Source: Thiomicrospira microaerophila (GTDB lineage: Bacteria > Pseudomonadota > Gammaproteobacteria > Thiomicrospirales > Thiomicrospiraceae). Taken from it: a DNA stretch of 64,000 nucleotides. Within the stretch, counting starts at the first letter, position 1. Each line of letters begins with the position of its first letter. The notes beneath the pieces are model-generated. The model saw only the letters and a list, made by a program, of their open reading frames with translations. It was not told the DNA's origin and searched no databases. The stretch lies in NCBI RefSeq assembly GCF_000934765.1, contig NZ_JYNN01000002.1:150091-214090 (forward strand), given 5' to 3'. This document shows, piece after piece, positions 32,578 to 40,549 of the stretch. Position numbers and translations under genes: made by a program.

Positions 32578-32848
32578 AACTGTATTACAGGCACCAAACT
32601 TCAAAAAAGCTGCTAAGAAGTTGCACAAGAATCAAAAAGCTGATCTCGATCAAGCTATCAGTTTTCTGGTTGAACAACCCTTAAGCGGTGAGCAGAAAAA
32701 AGGTGATCTTGCATATCTACGTGTTTATAAGTTCAAGATGGTAAATCAAGAAACGCTTCTCGGCTATAGCTATGAAGAAAACCAACTTATCCTTGAGCTA
32801 TTAGCACTCGGAAGTCATGAAAACTTTTACCGAGATTTAAAAAGCTAG
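32564..32848 (+). CDS. RelE/ParE-superfamily toxin
   Basis: 94 aa from ATG 32564. Typical RelE/ParE layout: F-K-K-A-A-K-K-L-H near the start, central L-D-Q-A-I-S-F-L-V-E-Q-P-L-S-G-E-Q-K-K-G-D-L-A-Y-L-R-V-Y-K-F, and C-terminal L-L-G-Y-S-Y-E-E-N-Q-L-I-L-E-L-L-A-L-G-S-H-E-N-F-Y-R-D-L. Target (mRNA cleavage or gyrase) cannot be told. Intact, unlike its island neighbours, which fits addictive stabilisation of this segment. Confidence 0.8.
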   Translation: MSLVKTVLQAPNFKKAAKKLHKNQKADLDQAISFLVEQPLSGEQKKGDLAYLRVYKFKMVNQETLLGYSYEENQLILELLALGSHENFYRDLKS

Positions 32849-32850
32849 AG

Positions 32851-32872
32851 CCTAGGAGCTTGTCGGACTAAA
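32851..32872. repeat. Half site of the CTAGGAGCCTGTCGG repeat
   Basis: CCTAGGAGCTTGTCGGACTAAA directly after the toxin stop, with no inverse arm nearby. Confidence 0.6.
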
Positions 32873-33064
32873 AGCCTTGTTTATCGAATCCCGCGTAAAC
32901 ATGCTTTTGTCAGTTTGTTGCTGATTAATCAAATTACACTTAGCAATGAGGATGCTGATCTTGTGGATGATGACACACTCGATTGCTAGCCCTTCAGCAT
33001 CGGCTATGCGATATGTTTTATTTTTTTGTTTTAATATTTTGATAGCTGTATCAGTTAACGCCAT
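32852..33064 (-). pseudogene. Tyrosine integrase N-terminal stub (P4-type)
   Basis: From ATG 33064 the first residues, M-A-L-T-D-T-A-I-K-I-L-K-Q-K-N-K-T-Y-R-I-A-D-A-E-G-L, match the N-terminal arm domain of P4-like integrases. The frame then diverges into unrelated sequence and ends about 70 codons in, so more than 300 residues including the R-H-R-Y catalytic core are gone. It starts 183 bases from the 3' end of ssrA, the usual attachment site for such integrases. Confidence 0.75.
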
Positions 33065-33211
33065 TGTGAGTAACGCTCCAAGTTAGTGGGGAGTTGAAGT
33101 CTTGTTACTCAGAATGTTGCTCATATTTGTTTGGGATGTAAAGGGTTCACATGAAACGCTAAAAAGCTTAATTATTAAATAAGTTGTTGATTTATATATG
33201 CTGAGGGTAAT

Positions 33212-33231
33212 AAAAAACCGCTAAGAAGCGG
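33212..33231 (-). terminator. ssrA terminator
   Basis: CCGCT-AAGA-AGCGG stem followed on the minus strand by TTTTTT, 16 bases after the tmRNA 3' end. Confidence 0.8.
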
Positions 33232-33246
33232 CTTGATATTGTGTTT

Positions 33247-33603
33247 TGGTGGAGCTGGGCGGGGTCGAACCGCCGTCCGGAAAGCCTCCATTTAGGAGTC
33301 TACATGTTTATTTAGTCTATTGGTTTAATCTTGATGTTGCCCGACTAGCAGGGACCACATAAGACGAGTTTGTCTGGTTTAGTATTTACCTACCCAAACA
33401 CGCGGTAAATACGATTCCGTGTAAGTCGATACGGCGTCAGGCGCCACGAACAACTGCCCTGAGCCGCACCAGCGGGATTAAGCCGCTAGAGCGTAGTTAT
33501 CGTCGTTTGCAACTATAACAATTTGAACTAAGATTTACGTGCATCATTCAGGCACGACATGCGTCTTAAACTTCGTTCTCCCCGTCGAAACCAATGCAGC
33601 CCC
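33247..33603 (-). ncRNA. ssrA: tmRNA (SsrA)
   Basis: Rescues stalled ribosomes. The 5' end is GGGGCTGCATTGGTTTCGAC and the 3' end GGTTCGACCCCGCCCAGCTCCACCA includes the T-loop and CCA. The tag frame after TATAGTT reads A-N-D-D-N-Y-A-L-A-A then TAA. About 357 bases, normal. smpB lies upstream on the same strand, as is common. Its 3' end is the probable att site for the degraded island. Confidence 0.95.
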
Positions 33604-33781
33604 GATATGGATGACTTGTCATTATATAGTTTTTTGGAAGGGTAGGGGTGCTTTTGTAGGCTAAAAGAGAAAAATATTGGCTTAAGGCTTGTTTTAGCGG
33701 GCCGTTTCGATTGTCCCTGCTAGAAACTTGCTGTTCCGCTTATTGAGCTTGGTAGATTGACAAGTCGGGGTGATGCTGTGT

Positions 33782-34261
33782 TTAGCGGCTTGATTTTAAG
33801 ATGCGATGTTTATCGCGGTTCCAGTCGCGTTGTTTTTCGGTTTCACGCTTGTCATGTAGTTTTTTACCTTTTGCCAGACCAATTTCTACTTTTACTTTGC
33901 CTTTGCTCCAATAGAGGTTGAGGGCCACGATAGTGAAGCCTTTTTGGTCAACTTGCCCCATGAGTCGATCAATTTCACGTCGGTGCAGGAGAAGTTTGCG
34001 AGTGCGTAACGGATCATGCTCTGTATGGGTTGAGGCCGTGATAAGCGGGTGAATGTGTGCCCCAAACAACCAAGCCTCATTGTTTTTGAGTAGAATATAA
34101 CTTTCGGTAATCCGCCCTTTTCCAGCACGGAGACTTTTTATTTCCCAGCCTTCGAGCACGAGGCCCGCTTCGATACGTTGTTCGATAAAATAGTCGAAAT
34201 GCGCTTTTTTATTGTCGGCGATTCGATTGGAGTTGTTTTGTTTGTTTGATTTTTTTGCCAT
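33782..34261 (-). CDS. smpB: SsrA-binding protein SmpB
   Basis: 159-aa tmRNA partner. N-terminal [30 protein letters not shown], then [14 protein letters not shown] and a basic tail. Upstream of ssrA on the same strand and divergent from ratA. Confidence 0.95.
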   Translation of the reverse strand: MAKKSNKQNNSNRIADNKKAHFDYFIEQRIEAGLVLEGWEIKSLRAGKGRITESYILLKNNEAWLFGAHIHPLITASTHTEHDPLRTRKLLLHRREIDRLMGQVDQKGFTIVALNLYWSKGKVKVEIGLAKGKKLHDKRETEKQRDWNRDKHRILKSSR

Positions 34262-34307
34262 AATGCCGCTATTATAACGGAAATTATTAAGATTGGATAA
34301 GCCATAG

Positions 34308-34748
34308 ATGAAGAAAATTTCGCGAACTGCTTTACTTAATTACTCGGCGCGTCAAATGTATCAAGTTGTAAATGATGTGGCGCTGTATCCGACGTTTTTA
34401 CCTTGGTGTAGTGACGCACAGGTTCATCGTGAGACGGATGCTGAAATGCAGGCGAGTATTACCATTTCAAAACTAGGTATTAATAAAACTTTTAGCACGT
34501 CGAATCACTTGACACCGAATGAACGCATTGAGATGCGCTTAGTTGATGGACCATTTTCTTTTTTGCAGGGTGAGTGGGTGTTTAAGGCGCTCGGAGACCA
34601 GGCGTGTAAAATTAGTTTTGAAATCGAGTTTGAGGTGAGTAGTGGCTTAATGGGCAGTGTGTTGGGCGGGGTGTTTGAACAGATTGCGGGCACACTTGTC
34701 GAGAGTTTTGTTGCACGTGCAACAAACCTGTATGGGGGCGCGCAATGA
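34308..34748 (+). CDS. ratA: RatA / Coq10-type START-domain protein
   Basis: 146 aa with the polyketide-cyclase/START fold: [19 protein letters not shown] at the start, Y-P-T-F-L-P-W-C near residue 30, and [12 protein letters not shown]. Relatives bind ubiquinone (Coq10) or act on 70S ribosome association (RatA). Overlaps rnfH by four bases. Divergent from smpB, the standard arrangement. Confidence 0.88.
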   Translation: MKKISRTALLNYSARQMYQVVNDVALYPTFLPWCSDAQVHRETDAEMQASITISKLGINKTFSTSNHLTPNERIEMRLVDGPFSFLQGEWVFKALGDQACKISFEIEFEVSSGLMGSVLGGVFEQIAGTLVESFVARATNLYGGAQ

Positions 34749-35038
34749 GTACGTCCTTCATCAAGGTTGAGGTGGCTTATGCGTTACCGGAGCAGCAGTA
34801 TTTGTTTGAAGTTTTAGTGCCTGAAGGCACGACAGCTGAGCAAGCTATTCAGGCATCCCCGTTGTTAAAAATTATGCCTGATATCAATTTGAGTAAAGTG
34901 GGTATTTTTAGTCGCCCGGTTGATTTAATTAGCGTTTTACGCGAAGGCGATCGGGTCGAGGTGTATCGGCCTCTTAAGGCCGACCCGCGTGAACGTCGTC
35001 GTAAACAGGTGGAGCATGAAAGAGCCGATAGCGCTTAG
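34745..35038 (+). CDS. rnfH: RnfH family protein (RatB)
   Basis: 97 aa, ubiquitin-like beta-grasp. [12 protein letters not shown] at the start, V-G-I-F-S-R-P-V in the middle, and [19 protein letters not shown] at the end are family hallmarks. Function unresolved. Confidence 0.9.
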   Translation: MSTSFIKVEVAYALPEQQYLFEVLVPEGTTAEQAIQASPLLKIMPDINLSKVGIFSRPVDLISVLREGDRVEVYRPLKADPRERRRKQVEHERADSA

Positions 35039-35058
35039 TTGATTAAACGCTTAGAGGG

Positions 35059-35385
35059 TTATTTTAGGCGTAACCATTCGGTTAGATAGCCGTCTTGATC
35101 AAATTTGACAAGGATGTGTTTAACTGCGTCTTGGTGTAAATCCGTGCGCGCGCTGGTATAGATAAACTCCCAGTGTTGTGGGTTAAAGGGGTTCGCGCCA
35201 TAGTTTGGACCCAGTAGCTGTCTAACTTGGCTTTGGTGTAAACCGGGCTGCAGATCAGCAAGCATCTCTTCTGTAATGACGGTGCCTTGCATCATGGGTG
35301 CTTTATAGGGGGTGATGCCACCACAAGCTTGAAGTAGACCTAGAGTAAGTAATAATGCCGCGGATTTTAAGATTTGTGTTTTCAT
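35059..35385 (-). CDS. bamE: Outer-membrane assembly lipoprotein BamE (SmpA)
   Basis: 108 aa. Lipoprotein signal with lipobox L-L-Q-A-C, then the SmpA/OmlA domain: G-T-V-I-T-E-E-M-L-A-D-L-Q-P-G-L-H-Q-S-Q-V-R-Q-L-L-G and W-E-F-I-Y. Part of the BAM complex. Divergent from fur, which is common in gammaproteobacteria. Confidence 0.92.
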   Translation of the reverse strand: MKTQILKSAALLLTLGLLQACGGITPYKAPMMQGTVITEEMLADLQPGLHQSQVRQLLGPNYGANPFNPQHWEFIYTSARTDLHQDAVKHILVKFDQDGYLTEWLRLK

Positions 35386-35499
35386 AAATATTTTTTGGGA
35401 CTTATTAGTTGAATTTTATTGGTTAGGTAATGGATTTTAATTGGCTTAAGCCTATTGTTTTGGTTTATTATAACCGATACAAATTGATCTGATAGCGCT

Positions 35500-35531
35500 T
35501 ATATCCTCGTCGTGTAGTTTGTGAGGATATA
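35500..35531. promoter_or_regulatory. Perfect 9-bp inverted repeat between bamE and fur
   Basis: TATATCCTC (35500-35508) and GAGGATATA (35523-35531) around a 14-base spacer. It could be an operator or RNA hairpin in the divergent bamE/fur promoter region; no T-run follows. It does not match a Fur box. Confidence 0.45.
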
Positions 35532-35635
35532 TCCCTGCGCTTAACCCCTGGGTGCGGCCAGGCGCGTCCGTCGTAAGTGGCGGGTAGGTGTCAAGAACTC
35601 AAAATAACAGCAAGACAAATTAAAACGGAGTCATT

Positions 35636-36043
35636 ATGAGCGGTGCTGAATTAAAAAAAGTTGGATTAAAAGTTACATTACCACGGCTTAAAATTTTGGA
35701 GATTTTGGAGGGCGCGGGTGATCAGCATCACCTCACCGCGGAAGATGTTTATAAGATGTTGTTGGAGCAGGGTGAAGAGGTTGGTTTGGCGACGGTTTAT
35801 AGGGTATTGACGCAGTTTGAGCAGGCGGGTATTGTGCGTCGATTGAACTTTGAAAATAATATTTCTATTTTTGAGTTAGATACCGGTGACAACCATGATC
35901 ATTTGGTGTGTGTTAAAACAGGGCACGTGAAAGAATTTGTGGATCCTGTAATTGAAGAGCGTATTCGTGAGATCGCTAAGGAAAATGGCTATAGCTTGTC
36001 AGGTCACAGCTTGGTCATTTACGGTGCTTTAGACGCCCATTAA
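35636..36043 (+). CDS. fur: Ferric uptake regulator Fur
   Basis: 135-aa metal-dependent repressor. K-V-T-L-P-R-L-K-I-L-E-I-L at the start, the D-V-Y and V-G-L-A-T-V-Y-R-V-L-T-Q-F-E-Q-A-G DNA-recognition helix, and a dimer domain with D-H-L-V-C-V. The cysteine pair usually seen as C-x-x-C in H-D-H-L-x-C-x-x-C is C-V-K-T here, and the C-terminal second pair is absent, so no structural Cys4 zinc site. Likely controls exbB at 10171. ACGGAG upstream. Confidence 0.93.
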   Translation: MSGAELKKVGLKVTLPRLKILEILEGAGDQHHLTAEDVYKMLLEQGEEVGLATVYRVLTQFEQAGIVRRLNFENNISIFELDTGDNHDHLVCVKTGHVKEFVDPVIEERIREIAKENGYSLSGHSLVIYGALDAH

Positions 36044-36103
36044 ATGAAGGTAGGTTAAATCTTAGCCTATATTTTAACTAGATTTTATCGAAAAAGCGCG
36101 TAA

Positions 36104-36215
36104 TCCCCCCGTCGTTCAGGGCCTAACCTATGCACACTGCTTTTCTCATTCCCACCCACAGCATGGGCGAGGTATAGTTATCTGTGCATAGGTTAAGCTC
36201 ACGGCGGGGAGGGTT
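36104..36215. repeat. Long imperfect hairpin of the composite repeat family
   Basis: Inner arms AACCTATGCACA (36125-36136) and TGTGCATAGGTT (36183-36194) are perfect inverses. Outer bases CCCCCCGTCG and CGGCGGGGAGGG also pair. The right end recurs at about 7345-7372 and the CCTAAC-TATGCACAC block at 62438 inverted. Lies between the convergent fur and recN, where it may also terminate transcription. Confidence 0.7.
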
Positions 36216-37884
36216 AAGAGGCTTCGGATTGTGCGCGTTGAATTAGGTCTTTGGCGTGGTTGCGTGTTTGTGTTGTAATCTCTAATCCCCCTACCATTCT
36301 GGCGATTTCTTCAATTCTTGCGGCATCGTCTAGCTCAGTGACTTTTGTGAGTGTTTTGTTTTTCTGGTTGTGTTTGCTGACATTGAGATGTTGGTTGCCG
36401 TAGGCGGCAACTTGCCCAAGGTGTGTAATTGAGAGTACTTGACGATGCTGTCCTAGTTGTCGCATTTTTTGACCGATGACTTCTGCTGTGCCCCCTCCAA
36501 TGCCGACGTCCACCTCATCAAAGATTAAGGTGGGTATCTGGGCAACTTCTGCGCTGGCGACTTGAATAGCGAGGCTAATCCGAGAGAGTTCACCGCCTGA
36601 AGCGACTTTATTGAGTGCTTTAGCGGGTTGCCCTAGGTTGGCTGATACCAAGAATTGGGCTTTATCCAGGCCTGAGGATGTTGGTTTTTCAACGGGTGTT
36701 AACTCTATATTGAATACACCTTTTTCCATGCCAAGTGTTTGCATGCTTTTGGTGACTACGCTGGCTAGTTTTTTGCTGGTAGCTTGGCGCAGTTTGCGTA
36801 AATGGCGTGCGTTATGCTCATAGTCTAACCAGGCCTGGTTAATTTGATGTTTTAAATCATTTATTGAGCTAAAATCTGCTTCCATTTGTGTGAGGCTCTC
36901 TGCCAGCTGCTGATGTTTTTGTGTGAGTTGTTCTGGATTTAGGTGGTATTTTTTTGCAAGGGCGTAGAGCTGTCCTAGTCGGTTGTCCACTTGCTCAAGT
37001 CGTTCGGGGTCTAACTCTACGGCGTCGGTAAAGTGGTGAATGTCGTTGGCGGCCTCTTGAATTTCAATTAGCGCACTTTGTAGTTGGATCAGCGGGTTAT
37101 TGAGTGCGGGCGTATAGTCGGCCAGTTGTTCTATTTGGTGAATGGCTTCATTGATGAGACAGGTCGCGCCTTGTTCACCGTCTAGCGCTTCATGGCTGAT
37201 AAAGCCGGCACGTTTAATTTCACTGGCATGCGCAAGGGTGTTTTGTTCTTCTGAAAGCTGTGTAAACTCGTCCGCGCTAGGTTGGATTTTATTAAATTCG
37301 TTAAGTTGAAACTCAAGTAATTCACGTTTGGATTGATACTCGGCTTGGTTGGATTCGAGTTGTTGCAGTTTGTGTATTAAGTGCTGCCAGTTTTTAAAAC
37401 GGGTCTTCACCTCGTCCAGTTGTGTCTTGTGCCCACCATAAGCATCCACCAGTTCAAGTTGGCTTTGGTTTGATAATAAGGATTGATGTTCATGTTGACC
37501 ATGAATGTCAATTAATAGATTGCCGAGTTGTTTCAAGCTACTAGCTGGAACCGGGCGGCTGTTAATGAACGCCTTGGATCCAGTGTCTGCGTTTACTATC
37601 CGACGTAAAATACATAGATTGTCATCATCGAGCGCTTGTTCGGCCAACCAGGCCTGGACGTGGGGGAGTGCGTGGATGTCAAACTCCGCGTTGACTTCGG
37701 CGCGCTTTTCACCGTGGCGAACGAGTCCAGAGTCGGCGCGTTCGCCTAATACCAAACCTAATCCATCAAGCAGGATCGATTTACCAGCACCGGTTTCGCC
37801 AGTGAGGGCACAGAACCCTTTTTTTAGGTGTAAGTGAAGTGTTTCAATCAGTGCTAAGTTTTGAATTTGGAGTTGTAGCAGCAT
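36214..37884 (-). CDS. recN: DNA repair protein RecN
   Basis: SMC-like ATPase for double-strand break repair. Start taken at ATG 37884 since M-L-L-Q-L-Q-I-Q-N-L-A-L-I is the standard N-terminus and it overlaps the nadK stop by one base. Walker A G-E-T-G-A-G-K-S at about residue 30, central coiled coil, signature A-S-G-G-E-L-S-R-I, and Walker B P-T-L-I-F-D-E-V-D-V-G-I-G-G. About 556 aa, normal. Contains two CCAGGCCTGG palindromes. Confidence 0.94.
   Translation of the reverse strand: MLLQLQIQNLALIETLHLHLKKGFCALTGETGAGKSILLDGLGLVLGERADSGLVRHGEKRAEVNAEFDIHALPHVQAWLAEQALDDDNLCILRRIVNADTGSKAFINSRPVPASSLKQLGNLLIDIHGQHEHQSLLSNQSQLELVDAYGGHKTQLDEVKTRFKNWQHLIHKLQQLESNQAEYQSKRELLEFQLNEFNKIQPSADEFTQLSEEQNTLAHASEIKRAGFISHEALDGEQGATCLINEAIHQIEQLADYTPALNNPLIQLQSALIEIQEAANDIHHFTDAVELDPERLEQVDNRLGQLYALAKKYHLNPEQLTQKHQQLAESLTQMEADFSSINDLKHQINQAWLDYEHNARHLRKLRQATSKKLASVVTKSMQTLGMEKGVFNIELTPVEKPTSSGLDKAQFLVSANLGQPAKALNKVASGGELSRISLAIQVASAEVAQIPTLIFDEVDVGIGGGTAEVIGQKMRQLGQHRQVLSITHLGQVAAYGNQHLNVSKHNQKNKTLTKVTELDDAARIEEIARMVGGLEITTQTRNHAKDLIQRAQSEAS
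36829..36838. repeat. CCAGGCCTGG palindrome (recN, first)
   Basis: Full 14-bp AACCAGGCCTGGTT; minus-strand frame N-Q-A-W-L in the coiled-coil region. Confidence 0.85.
37648..37657. repeat. CCAGGCCTGG palindrome (recN, second)
   Basis: Exact; minus-strand frame V-Q-A-W-L. Confidence 0.85.
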
Positions 37885-38759
37885 TAGAGTTTTTCGCCCC
37901 AGTGTAATTTTGCGCGTAAAAGTTGGAAGTAATCGTGGCCGCAAGGGTGAATGAGTTTTATAAAGTGTGGATGACGTTTAACGTGTGTGCGATGTTTCGC
38001 ATTGATTTCAAATGTTATTTGTCCATCACAGGTGATGCGCGCTATGCCGTTACAGTTTTCATGTGCGCGTAATTCTATTTCACTGTCACCATCAATGACA
38101 AAGGGACGGTTGCTCATGCTGTGAGGGTTAATCGAAACCAGTGTAATCACATTAAGGCTAGGGTGAACAATTGGCCCGCCGGCGGATAAGGCATAGGCGG
38201 TTGACCCGGTTGGGGTGGAAATAATCATACCATCAGAGCGCTGGCTTTTTAAAAAACGTTGATTGATAAAGGTTTCAAACTCAATCATTTTGGGTGCATC
38301 AGGTTTGTGAATAACGACATCGTTAAAGGCAAGGTGTTTGAATACCAGTTGGTCATGCTCGTAAATTTCAACGTGCAGCAGGTTTCGTTCCTCACAGTCA
38401 AAGGTGCCGTTGAGTAGGTCATCCATTGTGCTGAGCATCGTGTCGGGAGAGACGTCGGCTAAAAAGCCTAAGCGACCGAGGTTAACACCAAGAATTGGGA
38501 TTTGTTGATCAACGACATAGCGTGCGACATCTAGGAATGTACCGTCACCGCCTACGACAATGGCGACATCAATTTTTCCATGCATTTGTTCACGGCTTAG
38601 TAGCTCAACACCGTAGCGCTCAATTGGGAAGTCGGCACAAGAGGTTTGGTCAAGGTAAACGACACGTTCGCGCTCTTGAAAAAAACCAATCAGTTTGTCG
38701 ATGCCTTTCCATGAGTGAAAGCCATTGTACTTGCCAAAAACACCTATGCTATTAAACAT
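37884..38759 (-). CDS. nadK: NAD kinase
   Basis: ATP-dependent NAD phosphorylation to NADP. V-V-G-G-D-G-T-F-L, L-G-V-N-L-G-R-L-G-F-L-A-D and T-P-T-G-S-T-A-Y-A-L-S-A-G-G-P-I motifs are intact. 291 aa. Overlaps recN by one base, a conserved gammaproteobacterial pairing. Confidence 0.95.
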   Translation of the reverse strand: MFNSIGVFGKYNGFHSWKGIDKLIGFFQERERVVYLDQTSCADFPIERYGVELLSREQMHGKIDVAIVVGGDGTFLDVARYVVDQQIPILGVNLGRLGFLADVSPDTMLSTMDDLLNGTFDCEERNLLHVEIYEHDQLVFKHLAFNDVVIHKPDAPKMIEFETFINQRFLKSQRSDGMIISTPTGSTAYALSAGGPIVHPSLNVITLVSINPHSMSNRPFVIDGDSEIELRAHENCNGIARITCDGQITFEINAKHRTHVKRHPHFIKLIHPCGHDYFQLLRAKLHWGEKL

Positions 38760-38836
38760 AATTTTCCTACTGGTTTAATGATTTTTCAAAATTATACTCG
38801 AAAGAATAGGCAAAAAGAGTGGTGAGTGTGAAATTG

Positions 38837-38872
38837 TTGTACGACACCCGAGGTGACTCGTGAGTCGTACAA
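38837..38872 (-). terminator. Hairpin after the flagellin gene
   Basis: TTGTACGAC (38837-38845) pairs perfectly with GTCGTACAA (38864-38872), six bases after the flagellin stop on the minus strand. The T-run is weak. Confidence 0.55.
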
Positions 38873-38878
38873 GAAGGG

Positions 38879-39661
38879 TTAATTGATGAGCGCTAGCACA
38901 TTAGCACGATCTTGGTTGCCTTGCGCCTGCATCATGATACCGGCTTGCAGTAAAACATCTTCACGTGCTTTTTCGGTTGAGGCACGAGCGTAATCGGTGT
39001 CCATTATTTGACTAAAGCTTGCTAAGCTATTTTGTCGGCTTGTTGACATTTCAGCGGCTGCGCTAAGTAAACCGTTCTGCTGTGCACCAAACTCGGCTTG
39101 GGTTGTGGATAGAAGTGATCCGGCTTTTTGTAGCGATTCTAACGCGAGATTCGCATTGGCAGGATTAGATAGGTCTAAGCCGGCTAGGCCTAAGCTATTT
39201 AAGCTGAGCTCTGGTAGGCTTAAACGTGACGCGCTATCACCGAGGGCAATGCTGAGATCGGCATTTTCACCGTTTAATAAATTCATGCCATTGAATTTAG
39301 TGTTTTGGCTGGTTTGGTCAATCGCCTGCATCATTTGTTGAAATTCGGTGTTAAGCGCATTGCGCTGTGCGGGGTTAGTGGTACCGTTCATCGCTTGAAG
39401 GGATAGCTCTTGCATACGAAGGATGTTTTCTGTCATCGAGCGCGATGCGCCATCGGCTGTTTGCAGTAATGAGATACCACTGTTTGCATTACTCATGCCG
39501 ACGGCTTCGCGCATCGCCGCTTGTTGAAAACCATTGGCTACGGCTAACCCGGCAGGATTATCAGCGGCACGATTAATTTGTTGTCCACTGGTCATGCTGG
39601 CGCTAGATGGGCTATAGCTAGCAAAGGGTGAACCGATTGTATTGATTGCGTCAATGCTCAT
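38879..39661 (-). CDS. Flagellin family protein
   Basis: 260 aa from ATG 39661, which has AGGAGG 7 bases upstream. N-terminal flagellin D0/D1 region with Q-Q-I-N-R-A-A-D-N-P-A-G-L-A-V-A, then N-S-G-I-S-L-L-Q-T-A-D-G-A, and a C-terminal helix (A-R-A-S-T-E-K-A-R-E-D-V-L-L-Q-A) ending in N-V-L-A-L-I-N. The variable central domain is short, and the extreme N-terminus (S-I-D-A-I-N-T-I-G-S-P-F) is atypical against the usual long D0 helix. No other flagellar gene is in the window, so it may be a minor or solitary filament protein. Confidence 0.82.
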   Translation of the reverse strand: MSIDAINTIGSPFASYSPSSASMTSGQQINRAADNPAGLAVANGFQQAAMREAVGMSNANSGISLLQTADGASRSMTENILRMQELSLQAMNGTTNPAQRNALNTEFQQMMQAIDQTSQNTKFNGMNLLNGENADLSIALGDSASRLSLPELSLNSLGLAGLDLSNPANANLALESLQKAGSLLSTTQAEFGAQQNGLLSAAAEMSTSRQNSLASFSQIMDTDYARASTEKAREDVLLQAGIMMQAQGNQDRANVLALIN

Positions 39662-39749
39662 GGCAAGCCTCCTAAAAAATTTAAGTCTTATCGTTGAAGT
39701 CTTAGTGTTTATAATACGCGAAGTTGAAGTTTTTTTAAAGGATTGTGTG

Positions 39750-40178
39750 ATGTCTTGCTGTGGCAAAGGTTTTTGTACGTTTTCATTTCCTGATGGTGCG
39801 CCCTTGACCGATTATTCTGTGTCAAATTTGAATGCAAACTATTTATTTCTTCCTTATGGTACCCTTCTTTCAGAGGGCGAGGTAGTTCGGATTTGGATGG
39901 AGTCTGGACAGGCTAAAGAGGTGTTTTTAGAGGCAAAGTGGCCGGTTGTGTTTGATGCTCAGGGGGCGCATGCGCAAGGGCGTGACCAGGATTTGCCATG
40001 GCAATTGGTTGCCATCGATACCGGATTTGAGTATGACGATATTATGGATTGGCCCAATCATGACTTGGCCAACCCCTATGCTCAGCCTGTGGTGTTGGAG
40101 TTTAAGCATCCGATTGAGGTCAAACCCAGTTTAAAAATGCGATTTTTAGAACTGCTTTATAAAATACGCAATTTGTGA
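39750..40178 (+). CDS. Hypothetical protein
   Basis: 142 aa from ATG 39750 (AAAGGA upstream). The longer open frame back to 39642 would overlap the flagellin start and lacks a ribosome site. The N-terminus M-S-C-C-G-K-G-F-C is Cys-rich and could bind metal or be modified. The rest is acidic and Trp-rich (W-P-V-V-F-D-A, L-P-W-Q-L-V-A-I-D). No membrane segment. No family recognised. Divergent from the flagellin gene. Confidence 0.6.
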   Translation: MSCCGKGFCTFSFPDGAPLTDYSVSNLNANYLFLPYGTLLSEGEVVRIWMESGQAKEVFLEAKWPVVFDAQGAHAQGRDQDLPWQLVAIDTGFEYDDIMDWPNHDLANPYAQPVVLEFKHPIEVKPSLKMRFLELLYKIRNL

Positions 40179-40189
40179 AAATGCGGCTT

Positions 40190-40549
40190 TTACCAGCCGT
40201 TGTAAATGTTTTTTAGCCATTCAATTTTGTCAGGTTGACCTGTAATACAAAGGCTGTCAAAGCGCATCGCGGCTTGTTGAAATTGGCGATGCTTGAGTAG
40301 AAAAACTTGGGCGCAGCGGTAAAGTCGTTGAAGTTTTTTTGTGTTAATAAATTCACTCGCTTCACCATGCTGATTGGTTTGTCGGTATTTTACCTCAATA
40401 AAAACCAGTGTTTGTTGCTCGAGTGCCACTAGATCTATTTCACCGCCTTTGCAAAAGAAGTTTTGTGCAATAATTTGTAGGCCGTGCTGCGTGAGATACT
40501 GGGCAGCTATCTGTTCGTAATGCTGGCCTCGTTGTCTATTCGTTGGCAT
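40190..40549 (-). CDS. yraN: UPF0102 family protein YraN
   Basis: 119 aa from ATG 40549. Restriction-endonuclease-like fold of unknown role: R-G-Q-H-Y-E-Q-I-A-A-Q-Y-L, then G-G-E-I-D-L-V-A-L and V-F-I-E-V-K-Y-R, the predicted D-E-x-K active site. Overlaps the end of lpoA by 14 bases, the E. coli yraM-yraN order. Confidence 0.9.
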   Translation of the reverse strand: MPTNRQRGQHYEQIAAQYLTQHGLQIIAQNFFCKGGEIDLVALEQQTLVFIEVKYRQTNQHGEASEFINTKKLQRLYRCAQVFLLKHRQFQQAAMRFDSLCITGQPDKIEWLKNIYNGW

